64,000 nucleotides of DNA from Flavobacterium sp. ov086 (GCF_900187965.1 NZ_FZNL01000007.1:66405-130404), one strand, 5' to 3'. Positions 54,540 through 63,661 are shown, counted from the stretch's first letter. Program-made: numbers and translations. Notes: a model not told the origin generated them from the sequence alone.

Positions 54540-54886
54540 TATCCTTAAAAATAGTTTTAATGTAATTTTATTTTTTGGTCATTTGATTTTTGGTTAATCA
54601 CAGTTTTGATTTGCAATGCCATTTTGGATTTAGGTAATAACAGTACTAAGTGAGTTTTCTGTTAGAAAATACTTATTCCAAAATGGCATTCATTTATATA
54701 ATTATTTACAAGTTGTAAGTCCATAAAATAGCAATATGAAGTTTAGTAGTTTTTATTTTAGGAACTCAGATTTTGCCCGCAATTATTAGTGTATAGCTGC
54801 GCGTTACAAGATAATTTTAAACCTACAATGTTTTGTCCCGAAGCTTCGGGATTGCAGAATATATAGAATAATTTAAACCTATAATT
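54540..54886. other. Intergenic region with two palindromes
   Basis: AATGCCATTTTGGA (54615-54628) pairs exactly with 54677-54690 and may serve as a terminator-like stem after susD. TCCCGAAGCTTCGGGA (54836-54851) is a perfect 16-nt palindrome 35 nt before the GH95 start. No clear promoter or copy of the 21-nt operator is present. Confidence 0.65.
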
Positions 54887-57226
54887 ATGAATATTAGAAA
54901 ATTTAAAGTACTGCTTTTTATATTATTGCCTTTACTAGGCTATTCACAAACAAATCCATTAGAGATATGGTTTACCAAACCAGCATCTCAATGGGAAGAA
55001 ACGCTGCCATTAGGAAATGGTCGTTTAGGAATTATGCCTGATGGCGGAGTTACAACTGAAAAAGTGGTTCTGAACGAAATTACGTTATGGAGTGGATCTC
55101 CGCAAGATGCTAACAATTATAAAGCTTATTCTTTTTTGCCACAAATACGAGAACTGTTATTAACCAATAAAAATAAAGATGCCCAAAAATTAATTGATGA
55201 GCATTTTATCTGCAAAGGTGCTGGTTCCGGAAGCGGGAATGGAGCTGATGTACCATTTGGTGCGTATCAGATTTTGGGAGATTTAACGCTAAAATTTGAT
55301 TATAAAACAAAATCTCAACCCGTTAATTACACCAGAAATCTGGATATTCAAACTGCAGTTGCAGCAACTCAATTTACAATTGATGGAGTAAACTATAAGC
55401 GTGAATATTTTGCAGGTTTTGGTGATGATGCCGTTTTTATCAGATTGACTTCAAGTAAAAAAGGGAAATTAAATTTCACCATTCAGTTAGACAGACCGGA
55501 ACGTTTTAAAACCGTAAATGGTACCGATAATTCGCTTGTAATGACAGGTCAGTTAAACAATGGAACCGACGGAAAAGGAATGAAATACAAAGCAAAAGTA
55601 AAAGCTCAAATAACAGATGGTAATGCTTTGTATACAAATAATACAATCGAAATAAAAAATGCAACCGAAGTCGTGATTTTTATATCTGCAGGAACAGATT
55701 ATAAAGATAAAAATTTCGAAACTTCAGTAGATAAAATTCTGGATGCAGCAATGAAAAAGAAATATCAGGATCAGAAGAAATTGCATATTGAAAACTATCA
55801 AAAATTGTTCAATCGTGTGACATTAAATTTCGGAAAAACTGCGAAAAAAACATTACCTACAAATGAGCGTTTAGATACCTTTATAAAAGAACCAGATGCA
55901 GATACCGGACTTCCGGTTTTGTTTTATCAATATGGTCGTTATTTAAGTATCAGCAGCACCAGAGTAGGATTGTTGCCACCAAACTTGCAAGGATTATGGG
56001 CAAATAACGTGCAAACACCTTGGAACGCAGATTATCATTTAGACGTAAATGTGCAAATGAATCACTGGGCATTAGAAACAGCCAATTTATCAGAATTAAA
56101 TCTTCCGTTAAAAGATCTGACTAAAGCAATGGCACCAAACGGAGAAAAAACGGCCAAAGCGTATTACAATGCAGATGGTTGGGTAGCACACGTAATTACA
56201 AACGTTTGGGACTTTACAGAACCTGGCGAAAGTGCTTCATGGGGAATCACAAAATCGGGATCGGGGTGGTTGTGTAACAATTTATGGAGCCATTATTTAT
56301 ACACAAATGATCAGGCATATTTGGCTGAGATCTATCCGGTATTAAAAGGAGCAGCTCAGTTTTATAAAAGTATGTTGGTGAAAGATCCAGAAACAGGTTG
56401 GTTGGTAACTTCACCATCTGTATCGCCGGAGAATTCATTTTTATTACCAAACGGAGAAGCTTCTCACGTTTGTATGGGACCTACAATCGATAATCAGATT
56501 ATTCGTGAATTGTTTAACAACGTGATAATAGCATCTAAAAAACTAGGTTTAGATAATGATTTAAGTGTTGAACTGGAAAAACAATTAAAATTATTGCCGC
56601 CACCGGGAGTTGTTGGTCCTGACGGAAGAATCATGGAATGGTTAAAACCATATAAAGAAGAAGATCCACAACACCGTCATATCTCACATTTGTACGCCTT
56701 ATATCCGGGATCTTTAATAACTCCTGAAAACAAACCTGAACTTGTAGAGGCAATCAAGAAAACACTTGAAGTAAGAGGAGATGACGGACCAAGCTGGTCA
56801 ATCGCCTATAAAATGTTGTTTTGGTCACGTTTGAAAGAAGGAAACAAAGCCTACAGGTTATTAAAAACAATATTAAGACCAACACTTGCAACGAACATCA
56901 ATTATGGAGCAGGAGGAGGAGTTTATCCAAATTTACTTTCTGCAGGACCGCCCTTTCAAATCGATGGAAATTTTGGAGCCGCTGCCGGAATTGGCGAAAT
57001 GTTGCTTCAGAGTCATGCCGGATTTATAGAATTATTGCCTGCAATGCCAGACGTTTGGTTAAACGAAGGTGAAGTAAAAGGACTGAAAGCCGAGGGAAAT
57101 TTTACCGTAAACATCAAATGGGAAAAAGGTAAAGTAACGATGTATGAAGTTTTATCTCCTGTACCAACCAAAGTGAAAGTTAAGGTTAATGGAGAATTAA
57201 AAGAAATTACTTCTTCTAAATTATAG
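54887..57226 (+). CDS. GH95 glycosidase (alpha-L-fucosidase or alpha-L-galactosidase), exported
   Basis: A 779-residue GH95 enzyme. Signal peptide (MNIRKFKVLLFILLPLLGYS), then the family's N-terminal sandwich (LPLGNGRLGIMPDGG, LNEITLWSGSPQDANNY) and an (alpha/alpha)6 barrel. By comparison with Bifidobacterium AfcA, the acid is E515 (SPENSF) and the substrate-site aspartate D693 (FQIDGNFGAAAG). The two asparagines that activate water in AfcA map to LDVN here, which gives D386 and N388, so the first is Asp. GH95 is inverting and acts on alpha-1,2-fucose or on alpha-L-galactose. It lies after the SusCD pair; a perfect CCTGCAAGG palindrome follows its stop by 9 nt. Confidence 0.88.
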   Translation: MNIRKFKVLLFILLPLLGYSQTNPLEIWFTKPASQWEETLPLGNGRLGIMPDGGVTTEKVVLNEITLWSGSPQDANNYKAYSFLPQIRELLLTNKNKDAQKLIDEHFICKGAGSGSGNGADVPFGAYQILGDLTLKFDYKTKSQPVNYTRNLDIQTAVAATQFTIDGVNYKREYFAGFGDDAVFIRLTSSKKGKLNFTIQLDRPERFKTVNGTDNSLVMTGQLNNGTDGKGMKYKAKVKAQITDGNALYTNNTIEIKNATEVVIFISAGTDYKDKNFETSVDKILDAAMKKKYQDQKKLHIENYQKLFNRVTLNFGKTAKKTLPTNERLDTFIKEPDADTGLPVLFYQYGRYLSISSTRVGLLPPNLQGLWANNVQTPWNADYHLDVNVQMNHWALETANLSELNLPLKDLTKAMAPNGEKTAKAYYNADGWVAHVITNVWDFTEPGESASWGITKSGSGWLCNNLWSHYLYTNDQAYLAEIYPVLKGAAQFYKSMLVKDPETGWLVTSPSVSPENSFLLPNGEASHVCMGPTIDNQIIRELFNNVIIASKKLGLDNDLSVELEKQLKLLPPPGVVGPDGRIMEWLKPYKEEDPQHRHISHLYALYPGSLITPENKPELVEAIKKTLEVRGDDGPSWSIAYKMLFWSRLKEGNKAYRLLKTILRPTLATNINYGAGGGVYPNLLSAGPPFQIDGNFGAAAGIGEMLLQSHAGFIELLPAMPDVWLNEGEVKGLKAEGNFTVNIKWEKGKVTMYEVLSPVPTKVKVKVNGELKEITSSKL

Positions 57227-57235
57227 TTTACAATT

Positions 57236-57262
57236 CCTGCAAGGTTTTCAAAACCTTGCAGG
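57236..57262. repeat. CCTGCAAGG palindrome (family B), perfect
   Basis: CCTGCAAGGTTTT, one C, and its exact complement. Placed to act as a terminator for the GH95 gene, though no T-run follows. Confidence 0.8.
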
Positions 57263-57296
57263 TATAGAATTAATTGCCAACAAAAAGTATGAATAG

Positions 57297-57418
57297 CCCC
57301 CAGCTTTAGCTGGGGGTAATAAAATGATATGCAATATGGCTTTAGCCGAAATCTTAGCGTATTTCGGCTAAAGCCTATTTTTATATTCGACTCTTTTGAT
57401 CTCCAGCTAAAGCTGGAG
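57297..57418. repeat. Three consecutive hairpins with a shared GCTTTAGC core
   Basis: CCCCCAGCTTTAGCTGGGGG (57297-57316); GGCTTTAGCCGAAAT paired with ATTTCGGCTAAAGCC (57338-57352, 57361-57375); CTCCAGCTAAAGCTGGAG (57401-57418). Confidence 0.8.
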
Positions 57419-57498
57419 TCTATTCAAAAAAATCATGAAACGATATTTCATTAAATTCCATACAATGAAAATAAATAAGATTGTGCACGCATGCTTTT

Positions 57499-57593
57499 GT
57501 CATCCTGAACGAAGGATCACACTCGAAACTCCGCAAAGTAAAGAACCAATCTTTGTCGATCTGCTAGTGCGATCTTTCGCTCCTTAGGATGAC
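57499..57593. repeat. Intergenic palindromic element, family A copy 3 (diverged)
   Basis: GTCATCCTGAACGAAGGATC pairs imperfectly with the arm ending CCTTAGGATGAC. The loop keeps ACTCGAAACTCCG and CCAATCTTTGTCGA, as in copies 1 and 2. Confidence 0.75.
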
Positions 57594-57608
57594 AAGATTG
57601 TAGAAACA

Positions 57609-57648
57609 AAAAAAGGTCTGATGAAATTAAAATCATCAAACCTTTTTT
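57609..57648 (-). terminator. Intrinsic terminator of gldM
   Basis: Arms AAAAAAGGTCTGATGA and 57633-57648 pair at 15 of 16 positions around an 8-nt loop. The A-tract at its left gives a T-run in the minus direction. It closes the transcript 30 nt after the gldM stop, so no gldN is co-transcribed. Confidence 0.82.
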
Positions 57649-57677
57649 ATTTCCGAAAAAACAATTACCTATGTTTA

Positions 57678-59219
57678 TTATTGTATTTCATAAATTACCG
57701 GTGCTGTTCTTGGTAATAAATAATTACCAGCTCCGGCAAGGTTGGTTTTAATTTCAGAAATAGTAACCTGATCTCCTTTACCTGCTCTTGAAAGAACTTG
57801 TTTGCATTGAGCATTTAACTTATTACCAGATACAACAACTGTAGGCTGTCCGGCAATTTTCAAGTTAAATCCAACAACATCTAAACCAACTTCAAAATCA
57901 AAATCAAGTAATTTAGCACCAATAGTAGCAATTTCTAAGTTAGATCTAGGTCCTTTAACAACTCCCATTTCACCTCTAATTGTACCCGTTGGACCAGGAA
58001 TACCTTTAATTCTGAATGTTTTATTATCAGTGACTTTATCTCCGTTTGGTAATGTACCAGTCACAGAAATTGTAGTTTCAGTACCTGAACCCGGGCTCAT
58101 GTTGTATTTTCCTGCTTTACCAGCTGAGGATAATCCCGGAGCACTGGCAACAACTTTGTTATCAGCAACACCTGCAAATGATACAGAGATTGGGTTAACA
58201 ACACCTCTATATACAACATTCATTTTATCTGCAGAAATTGTGGCAGAGTTTGGTCTTGGTACTACAACGTAATTCCCTTTAAATGGCAAATTAATTTTTT
58301 TACCATCTTCAACAAAATTAAACTGACCATTAATAGCTTGTTCTCCAACATTACCAGCAGTTAAATTAATTTTAGCCTGTCCTGTAGCAGGATCTAAAGA
58401 AGCTCCTGTTACACTTTCTGGTTTTGTATTTTCGTCATAGCGACCTAAAACGACCTTACCTGTAACTTTTTCTCCTTGGAAATAAGCATTTTTATCTAAA
58501 ACAACAATTGCCTGATAATTATTATAAGAAGAAGTAGCAAGAGCAGCTTTTCCTAAAGCAGCACTGTAAACATCAGATTCTGCTTTTTGAACGTCATTTT
58601 GCCAAGCCGAAAGTTTAGCTAATGAAGCAACAGCCGGGAAACCTTTAAAGTGGTAAGCTAAATATTTGTCTTTTAAACCTTCTTTATTCTCTACATCTGA
58701 AACATCAAATTTCTTTTCAACTTCAGATAAAATAGCAGCATATTTTTTGTCTGATAAAGCAGATTTCATTGCAGCTTTATATTTCTCGATATGAGAAATA
58801 ACAGCATTACCTTTAGCAGTATATCCTTCTCCTGTAAACCAGTCGTCGATATTATCTCCTTTGTCCATAGACTCATAAGGCAATTTTCCAGTTTCTTTGT
58901 CAGATTCAAATCCTTTTAAAACATCACCTTTTAAAGATCCGATGTATGCATAAAATTCTTTTGAAGCTGTTTCAACCTGATGAGCAGTAACTGCAGCAGT
59001 TGCGAATTCTCCTTTTGCTTCAGCAGCTTTTTGATCTAAAGACACCAATAAATCAGCATTTGTTTGCTCTGAAGAGGTATTAGCGCTTTCAAATTTTTCA
59101 TTCATTAAGCCAAAAGCTGATAAAACTTCTTTTGACATATTCATTGCTAACATTGCGATGAAAACCAGATACATCAGGTTAATCATCTTTTGTCTGGGGG
59201 TTAATTTTCCTCCTGCCAT
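57678..59219 (-). CDS. gldM: GldM, type IX secretion/gliding motor subunit
   Basis: A 513-residue protein, the same length as F. johnsoniae GldM. MAGGKLTPRQKMINLMYLVF starts the single N-terminal membrane helix (about residues 12-32) that sits inside the GldL ring; the rest is periplasmic: a helical D1 domain and three beta-rich domains (NAYFQGEKVTGKVVLG, MNVVYRGVVNPISVSFAGV, LDFDFEVGLDVVGFNLKI). GldL and GldM form the proton-driven rotary motor that powers type IX secretion and SprB movement. The gene follows gldL by 47 nt and is closed by a terminator. The usual gldN gene downstream is absent. Confidence 0.97.
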   Translation of the reverse strand: MAGGKLTPRQKMINLMYLVFIAMLAMNMSKEVLSAFGLMNEKFESANTSSEQTNADLLVSLDQKAAEAKGEFATAAVTAHQVETASKEFYAYIGSLKGDVLKGFESDKETGKLPYESMDKGDNIDDWFTGEGYTAKGNAVISHIEKYKAAMKSALSDKKYAAILSEVEKKFDVSDVENKEGLKDKYLAYHFKGFPAVASLAKLSAWQNDVQKAESDVYSAALGKAALATSSYNNYQAIVVLDKNAYFQGEKVTGKVVLGRYDENTKPESVTGASLDPATGQAKINLTAGNVGEQAINGQFNFVEDGKKINLPFKGNYVVVPRPNSATISADKMNVVYRGVVNPISVSFAGVADNKVVASAPGLSSAGKAGKYNMSPGSGTETTISVTGTLPNGDKVTDNKTFRIKGIPGPTGTIRGEMGVVKGPRSNLEIATIGAKLLDFDFEVGLDVVGFNLKIAGQPTVVVSGNKLNAQCKQVLSRAGKGDQVTISEIKTNLAGAGNYLLPRTAPVIYEIQ

Positions 59220-59266
59220 TTTTTCTAATTAGTTTTTATTAATAAGTTATAATAGTCAAAAACTAA

Positions 59267-59914
59267 TTATCCTTTGTTACTCATTGCAGAAAGCATCCCA
59301 CCGTAAACACTGTTCAAAGAAGCAATGTTTGCAGTCATTGATTGCATTTGTTCTTTTAATTTAGAAGCATTTTCAGCGATTTCGCTGTTTGCTTGTGCAT
59401 TTCTTGAAGCACTTTCTAATTGTACTTTGTATAAGCTGTTTAAGGATTCCATTTGTGCAGCAGCCATAGACATTTCTTCAGCATATTTCTTTTGTCCTGC
59501 AATAGAATCTACTGTTGGAGAAATTGCTTTTGCAGCACCTTCGAAATTTTTGATTGAGTTTCCTAAACTTGACATTAATTCTCCGTCAATTTTAGCTTCT
59601 TTCAACATAGTATCTAATTTTTGAGACAATAATCCTTGGACATCAGATGGAGTTTCAACTTTAGCCGCTTTTTTTCTAGCTTGGCCGTTAGCCAATTCAG
59701 GGTAAACAAGAGTCCAATCTAACTCATGATCTACTGGTTCAAAAGCAGAAAGTGCAAAGATTAACGCCTCAGTTACTAATCCAATTGAAAGCATTAATGT
59801 ACCTGTTAATGGTCCAATTTCAAAGTGAGTAATTTTGAATAATGCTCCAATAATTACTACTGCCGCTCCCATACCATAAGCGAAATTCATTGCTTTTTTA
59901 CTTAATAATGCCAT
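59267..59914 (-). CDS. gldL: GldL, type IX secretion/gliding motor proton-channel subunit
   Basis: A 215-residue inner-membrane protein. Two membrane helices (about residues 12-28 and 37-58) carry the essential motor glutamate E49 in MLSIGLVTEALIFALSAFEP; the remaining cytoplasmic tail is helical (AISPTVDSIAGQKKYAEEMS, LKEQMQSMTANIASLNSVYG). Five GldL subunits surround two GldM helices in known structures. In F. johnsoniae the order is gldK-gldL-gldM-gldN; here no gldK precedes gldL, only a 435-nt gap and an unrelated gene on the same strand. A possible -7 box is at 60044-60051. Confidence 0.97.
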   Translation of the reverse strand: MALLSKKAMNFAYGMGAAVVIIGALFKITHFEIGPLTGTLMLSIGLVTEALIFALSAFEPVDHELDWTLVYPELANGQARKKAAKVETPSDVQGLLSQKLDTMLKEAKIDGELMSSLGNSIKNFEGAAKAISPTVDSIAGQKKYAEEMSMAAAQMESLNSLYKVQLESASRNAQANSEIAENASKLKEQMQSMTANIASLNSVYGGMLSAMSNKG

Positions 59915-60043
59915 AATTTTGTTTGTTTTAAAATTTTAAATTTTGTTTTTGATTTAATAATAAAGTTCAAATAGTGGTTTTTAATGTTTTTGTTATTTCA
60001 TCGTGTTATAATTTGATGTAATATGGTGTGTATTAAAAACATG

Positions 60044-60051
60044 CAAAGATA
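60044..60051 (-). promoter_or_regulatory. Candidate -7 box of gldL
   Basis: CAAAGATA on the plus strand is TATCTTTG on the minus strand (TAnnTTTG), 130 nt before the gldL start. No TTG at the usual -33 spacing. Confidence 0.4.
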
Positions 60052-60280
60052 ATTCGCACAATAAGACATTTTAAAAGGAAAAGTATCAGATTAAGGCTTT
60101 TTTTCGACCCAATTAATTGTCATAATTGATTTTTAAAAATGTGTAAATTGATGTTCCTTTTTAAGGAAAAATGTTGAGGCTGGGAGGTTTAGCAAGTTTT
60201 AGAAGTAAGAAGTGTTTTTTTGTTCTCAAAAGCTCGACAAGTTTTATCCCATCCTGACTTTTCAGGATTGGGACTATTAG

Positions 60281-60324
60281 AAAAAAAACAAAGACCCGAC
60301 AGATTTTGAAAACCTGTCGGGTCT
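60281..60324 (-). terminator. Intrinsic terminator of the DUF5107-TPR gene
   Basis: AGACCCGACAG (60292-60302) pairs exactly with 60314-60324; in the minus direction the stem is followed by a T-run encoded by the A-tract at 60281-60291. It lies 25 nt past the stop codon. Confidence 0.85.
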
Positions 60325-60349
60325 AATTACTAACCACTAACCATTATTT

Positions 60350-63300
60350 TTAAATCGAAACCGATTCTTCATTTTTTAATAAAGAGAGATGAATCGTAAC
60401 TCCTGAATGACTTTTTTCTTCAGATAAAACACTTTCAAAAACTTCTTCGGCTTCTGCTTTTTTCTCCAAACCTAAAAGCCCTAATCCATGCATGTACAAA
60501 CAGTGAATTTTGTTACGTTTGTCTAAATCATCTTCCCAAATCATTAAATCCGGAAGCGATACTGCAAAATAGTCGATTGTAACATGATCATTAAGATGTT
60601 TTTTGGCGTAAGCGACTAATTTTTCAAAGCGTTTATCAGCTTCAGATTGTTGGTTTAATTTTAAGAAAGCCAAACCTTGATAGAAAATTTTATCCGGTTG
60701 CTGATCGTTATAGAAAATCGCCGCCGTTGGTTCGTCTAACCCTTGAGTTGCTTTATTCCACCAGTTTTTAGCTTCTTCAATGTTGTTCTTTTTCTCAAAA
60801 GCAACACCTAACCAGTAATGAATATCATTTTCTTGTGCCCCCGGTAATTTCCCTTCACCTAAATTATCAGGATAAAATTGAGCTTGTTCTAAGTTTTCGA
60901 TCGCTTCATCATAATTCCCTTCTGAGATTTGCTGTTTGGCAATTTCGGTTAAAGAAACCAGATATTGTCCGCTCACTTTCCCTTCGCCGCCTTCCCATGG
61001 ATGGAAAATTCGGTTTTGTAATAAGGTAAAGGCTTTGTCGTGTTTTCCTAAAAGATTATATAATGCAACTCTTTCTAAATAAACATCATCACGTTGAATC
61101 ACCAATTCTAAATGTTTTTCTAAGAAAGCCAGTCTGAAAACTAAATCTCTGTTCAAACCTTTGTACAATTGGTCTAATTCCATTAAAATTCTGGAATCTG
61201 TCAAATCTAACGAAAATGCTTTTTCTAAACTAGAAAGCGCTTTTTGTTCGTTTTCTAATTTATTATAATACGCCAAAGCCAAATTACGATGTACAGTTGG
61301 GAAACGATCATCGATCGCAACAGATTGTTCCCAGCAACAAATAGCATCGTCATAGAACTTTGAAGCGTACCAAAAGTTTCCTAAATAATACAACGCTTTT
61401 GCATCATTATTTTGCTTCTGAATTACGTTTTGAAGTACTAAAGCCGCTTCAATCTGATTAGGGAAACAATAGTCTGGTTTTGCCTGAGAAGCCATTTTGA
61501 AGCATTCTTCGGCTTGACCGAAATCATTTAATTTTTCATAGAAAGAACCCGCATAATACCACGCAATTGGATATGTTTCTTCGTCTTTTAAACCTTCAGA
61601 TAATAAACTTACAGCTTCATTATACAAACCTGCCGAAGCATAATCTAAAGCATATTCTATATACGTATGGATATTATTTCTGATCAATGAATTGAAATAT
61701 GCAAGGTCTTTTTTGTCATTGCTTAAAAGGTATTTCTCGTAAAGCAATCCAAAATTGAAACAATCATTTTCCAGATATATATTAGTATGAAGTGATGCTT
61801 TTTTGTTTTGACCTAATTTTCTAAGAAAAGCCACTTGCAAATGCAATGCTTTATGATCTTCGGTATTTTTAGAAATCGCTTTTTTGATGTGTGTTAATGC
61901 CAATTCAAAATCACCATTTAAAGCATCAAGTTGCGCTACATAAAAATAACCTTGATTTTGCCATGCCGCATTCCACGTTGACTTGTAGAAAGCATCGTAA
62001 GCTTCCTGATTTTTATTCTGATATTTCAGACATAATCCTAAATTAAAATAAGCTTCACCTTCATAAGGATTTGGATTTCGTTGTGTCAATGTTTTTATAG
62101 CCGCTCTAAAATAAGGTTCAGCTTCTTCAAATTTTGCTCTTCGCATCAACCATAATCCCATCGCATTGTTCGAACGAATATCTCCGGAATCACGTTTTAT
62201 CGCTTCTTCGTAATACGGAATCGGACTGTAAGTAGCGTGTCTGTATTGTTCTAAATGCTGCGCTGTCAGGAACAATTGTTCGTTGTTTTCGATCTCTTCG
62301 GGAGCAAGAGCTGGTTTTGCAGCTTCTGGAATTTCAGCTTCATTTGGACCTTCATAAATCCAATCTACCAAAACTTTATCATCAGCATCGGTTACAGAAA
62401 TAGATAATCCTTCTAAAGATGTATTGTCAAAATCAATCGTTTCTTCAAATGAATTGTATGGCGAAGCATCATATTGTTTTTGGAATAAAACAGTATCATT
62501 ATTCTTTAAAGTAACCGTAGTATTCGGATAAACGCCCGTTGTATAGGCTTTAATCACTAGTTTATTGTCAATACTTTCGAGATTTACCATTGCATTTTTG
62601 GTAGCATTTTTCACGATTCCCAAATCACGATATGGCATAAAATACTGAGTAAAATCTTTTTGTTCACCTGGCATAATCCATGTAAAATCAGGCTGATTAT
62701 CGGTATAAACTCCACACATCAATTCGATATACGGACCATCTTCATCGGTAAGGTTACGATCCCAGGCACGACCAAAATCGCCGTGACCCCAAGTCCATTG
62801 TTTTTTCCCCGGAGAAACATGATGATTGGCTACGTGAAGCAATCCTCCTTTTGAATCATTTTCGTATCCGCCCACGAAATTATATTTGGATGCGATCGCC
62901 ATATATGACGTTGGAACGGGAATATTTTTATAACGGGAAATATCTGTTCCCGGTGAATAATCTACTTTATAATAGGTTCCTTTTGCAATTGGAAAAGACG
63001 AAACATCACGTTTACCATGGTCAAAAACCGCATTTACATCCGGAGGAAAAACCGATTGATAATCATCATTTACCTTAACCGCAGGATTTGCCCACCATAA
63101 AAAGGTTTGAGGAAATGAGGTTCTGTTATATAATTGCGCTTTGATTTCCAGATACGCTTTGTCAGGATACAATCTGAAACCAGCCATACCTTTGGTTCTA
63201 AACATACGTTCGACTTCACTGCACCAAACTGTTGCGCTTCCGTCTTCGTGTTCTTCGATCGTAAAATCTACCGGATCAAAAGTGGTTGGTCTGTGGTGCT

Positions 63301-63661
63301 GTGGCCAGTTAAATTCGATTCCACCAGAAATCCACGGACCTGTAAGTCCTACCAAAGCCGGTTTAACAACCTGATTGTAATACACAAAATGACGTTCTTT
63401 GGTTTTGTCATACGCCATATGAACACGTCCGCCAAGTTCTGGCAAGATCATTATTTTAACAAACTCATTTTCAAGATAAACCGCCTGATATTCTTTGTCT
63501 ACTTTTTCGTCTGCGATTTTTTCAATAACCGGATATGGATATACAGATCCGTTACTTCCCTGATACACTCTTTTCTCAATAAATACAGGATTTTTTTCAG
63601 GTTTGCCCACCTCATAGGTTGGCAGGATTATTTTTTCCTTCCAAACATTTACTTTTTGCAT
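60350..63661 (-). CDS. DUF5107 domain protein with long TPR region
   Basis: A 1103-residue protein without signal peptide. Residues about 1-390 are DUF5107, a carbohydrate-enzyme-like beta-sandwich (YENEFVKIMILPELGGRVHM-type start written here as VKIMILPELGGRVHMAYDK; GGIEFNWPQHHRPTTFDPVD; QWTWGHGDFGRAWDRNLTDE). A linker to about 450 follows, and then many TPR helices to the end (AEPYFRAAIKTLTQRNPNPY, AYFNLGLCLKYQNKNQEAYD, ALYYLGNFWYASKFYDDAIC, IHYWLGVAFEKKNNIEEAKN). The E/WPQHH and W.GHGDFGR segments are strongly conserved-looking and rich in possible catalytic residues. It lies 18 nt after an MFS sugar-porter gene on the same strand. I infer a cytoplasmic role in sugar metabolism, perhaps a glycosidase or epimerase. 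Confidence 0.75.
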   Translation of the reverse strand: MQKVNVWKEKIILPTYEVGKPEKNPVFIEKRVYQGSNGSVYPYPVIEKIADEKVDKEYQAVYLENEFVKIMILPELGGRVHMAYDKTKERHFVYYNQVVKPALVGLTGPWISGGIEFNWPQHHRPTTFDPVDFTIEEHEDGSATVWCSEVERMFRTKGMAGFRLYPDKAYLEIKAQLYNRTSFPQTFLWWANPAVKVNDDYQSVFPPDVNAVFDHGKRDVSSFPIAKGTYYKVDYSPGTDISRYKNIPVPTSYMAIASKYNFVGGYENDSKGGLLHVANHHVSPGKKQWTWGHGDFGRAWDRNLTDEDGPYIELMCGVYTDNQPDFTWIMPGEQKDFTQYFMPYRDLGIVKNATKNAMVNLESIDNKLVIKAYTTGVYPNTTVTLKNNDTVLFQKQYDASPYNSFEETIDFDNTSLEGLSISVTDADDKVLVDWIYEGPNEAEIPEAAKPALAPEEIENNEQLFLTAQHLEQYRHATYSPIPYYEEAIKRDSGDIRSNNAMGLWLMRRAKFEEAEPYFRAAIKTLTQRNPNPYEGEAYFNLGLCLKYQNKNQEAYDAFYKSTWNAAWQNQGYFYVAQLDALNGDFELALTHIKKAISKNTEDHKALHLQVAFLRKLGQNKKASLHTNIYLENDCFNFGLLYEKYLLSNDKKDLAYFNSLIRNNIHTYIEYALDYASAGLYNEAVSLLSEGLKDEETYPIAWYYAGSFYEKLNDFGQAEECFKMASQAKPDYCFPNQIEAALVLQNVIQKQNNDAKALYYLGNFWYASKFYDDAICCWEQSVAIDDRFPTVHRNLALAYYNKLENEQKALSSLEKAFSLDLTDSRILMELDQLYKGLNRDLVFRLAFLEKHLELVIQRDDVYLERVALYNLLGKHDKAFTLLQNRIFHPWEGGEGKVSGQYLVSLTEIAKQQISEGNYDEAIENLEQAQFYPDNLGEGKLPGAQENDIHYWLGVAFEKKNNIEEAKNWWNKATQGLDEPTAAIFYNDQQPDKIFYQGLAFLKLNQQSEADKRFEKLVAYAKKHLNDHVTIDYFAVSLPDLMIWEDDLDKRNKIHCLYMHGLGLLGLEKKAEAEEVFESVLSEEKSHSGVTIHLSLLKNEESVSI

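Larger units (their letters stand above)
57227..57677. other. Intergenic region made almost wholly of palindromes
   Basis: In order: family B palindrome 57236-57262, three hairpins sharing a GCTTTAGC/GCTAAAGC core (57297-57316, 57338-57375, 57401-57418), a family A element 57499-57593, and the gldM terminator 57609-57648. The flanking genes converge, so there is no promoter need. Confidence 0.75.
59915..60349. other. Intergenic region upstream of gldL
   Basis: It holds the candidate gldL promoter, a small ATCCTGACTTTTCAGGAT hairpin near 60252-60269, and the terminator of the DUF5107 gene. I see no remnant of gldK. Confidence 0.65.
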
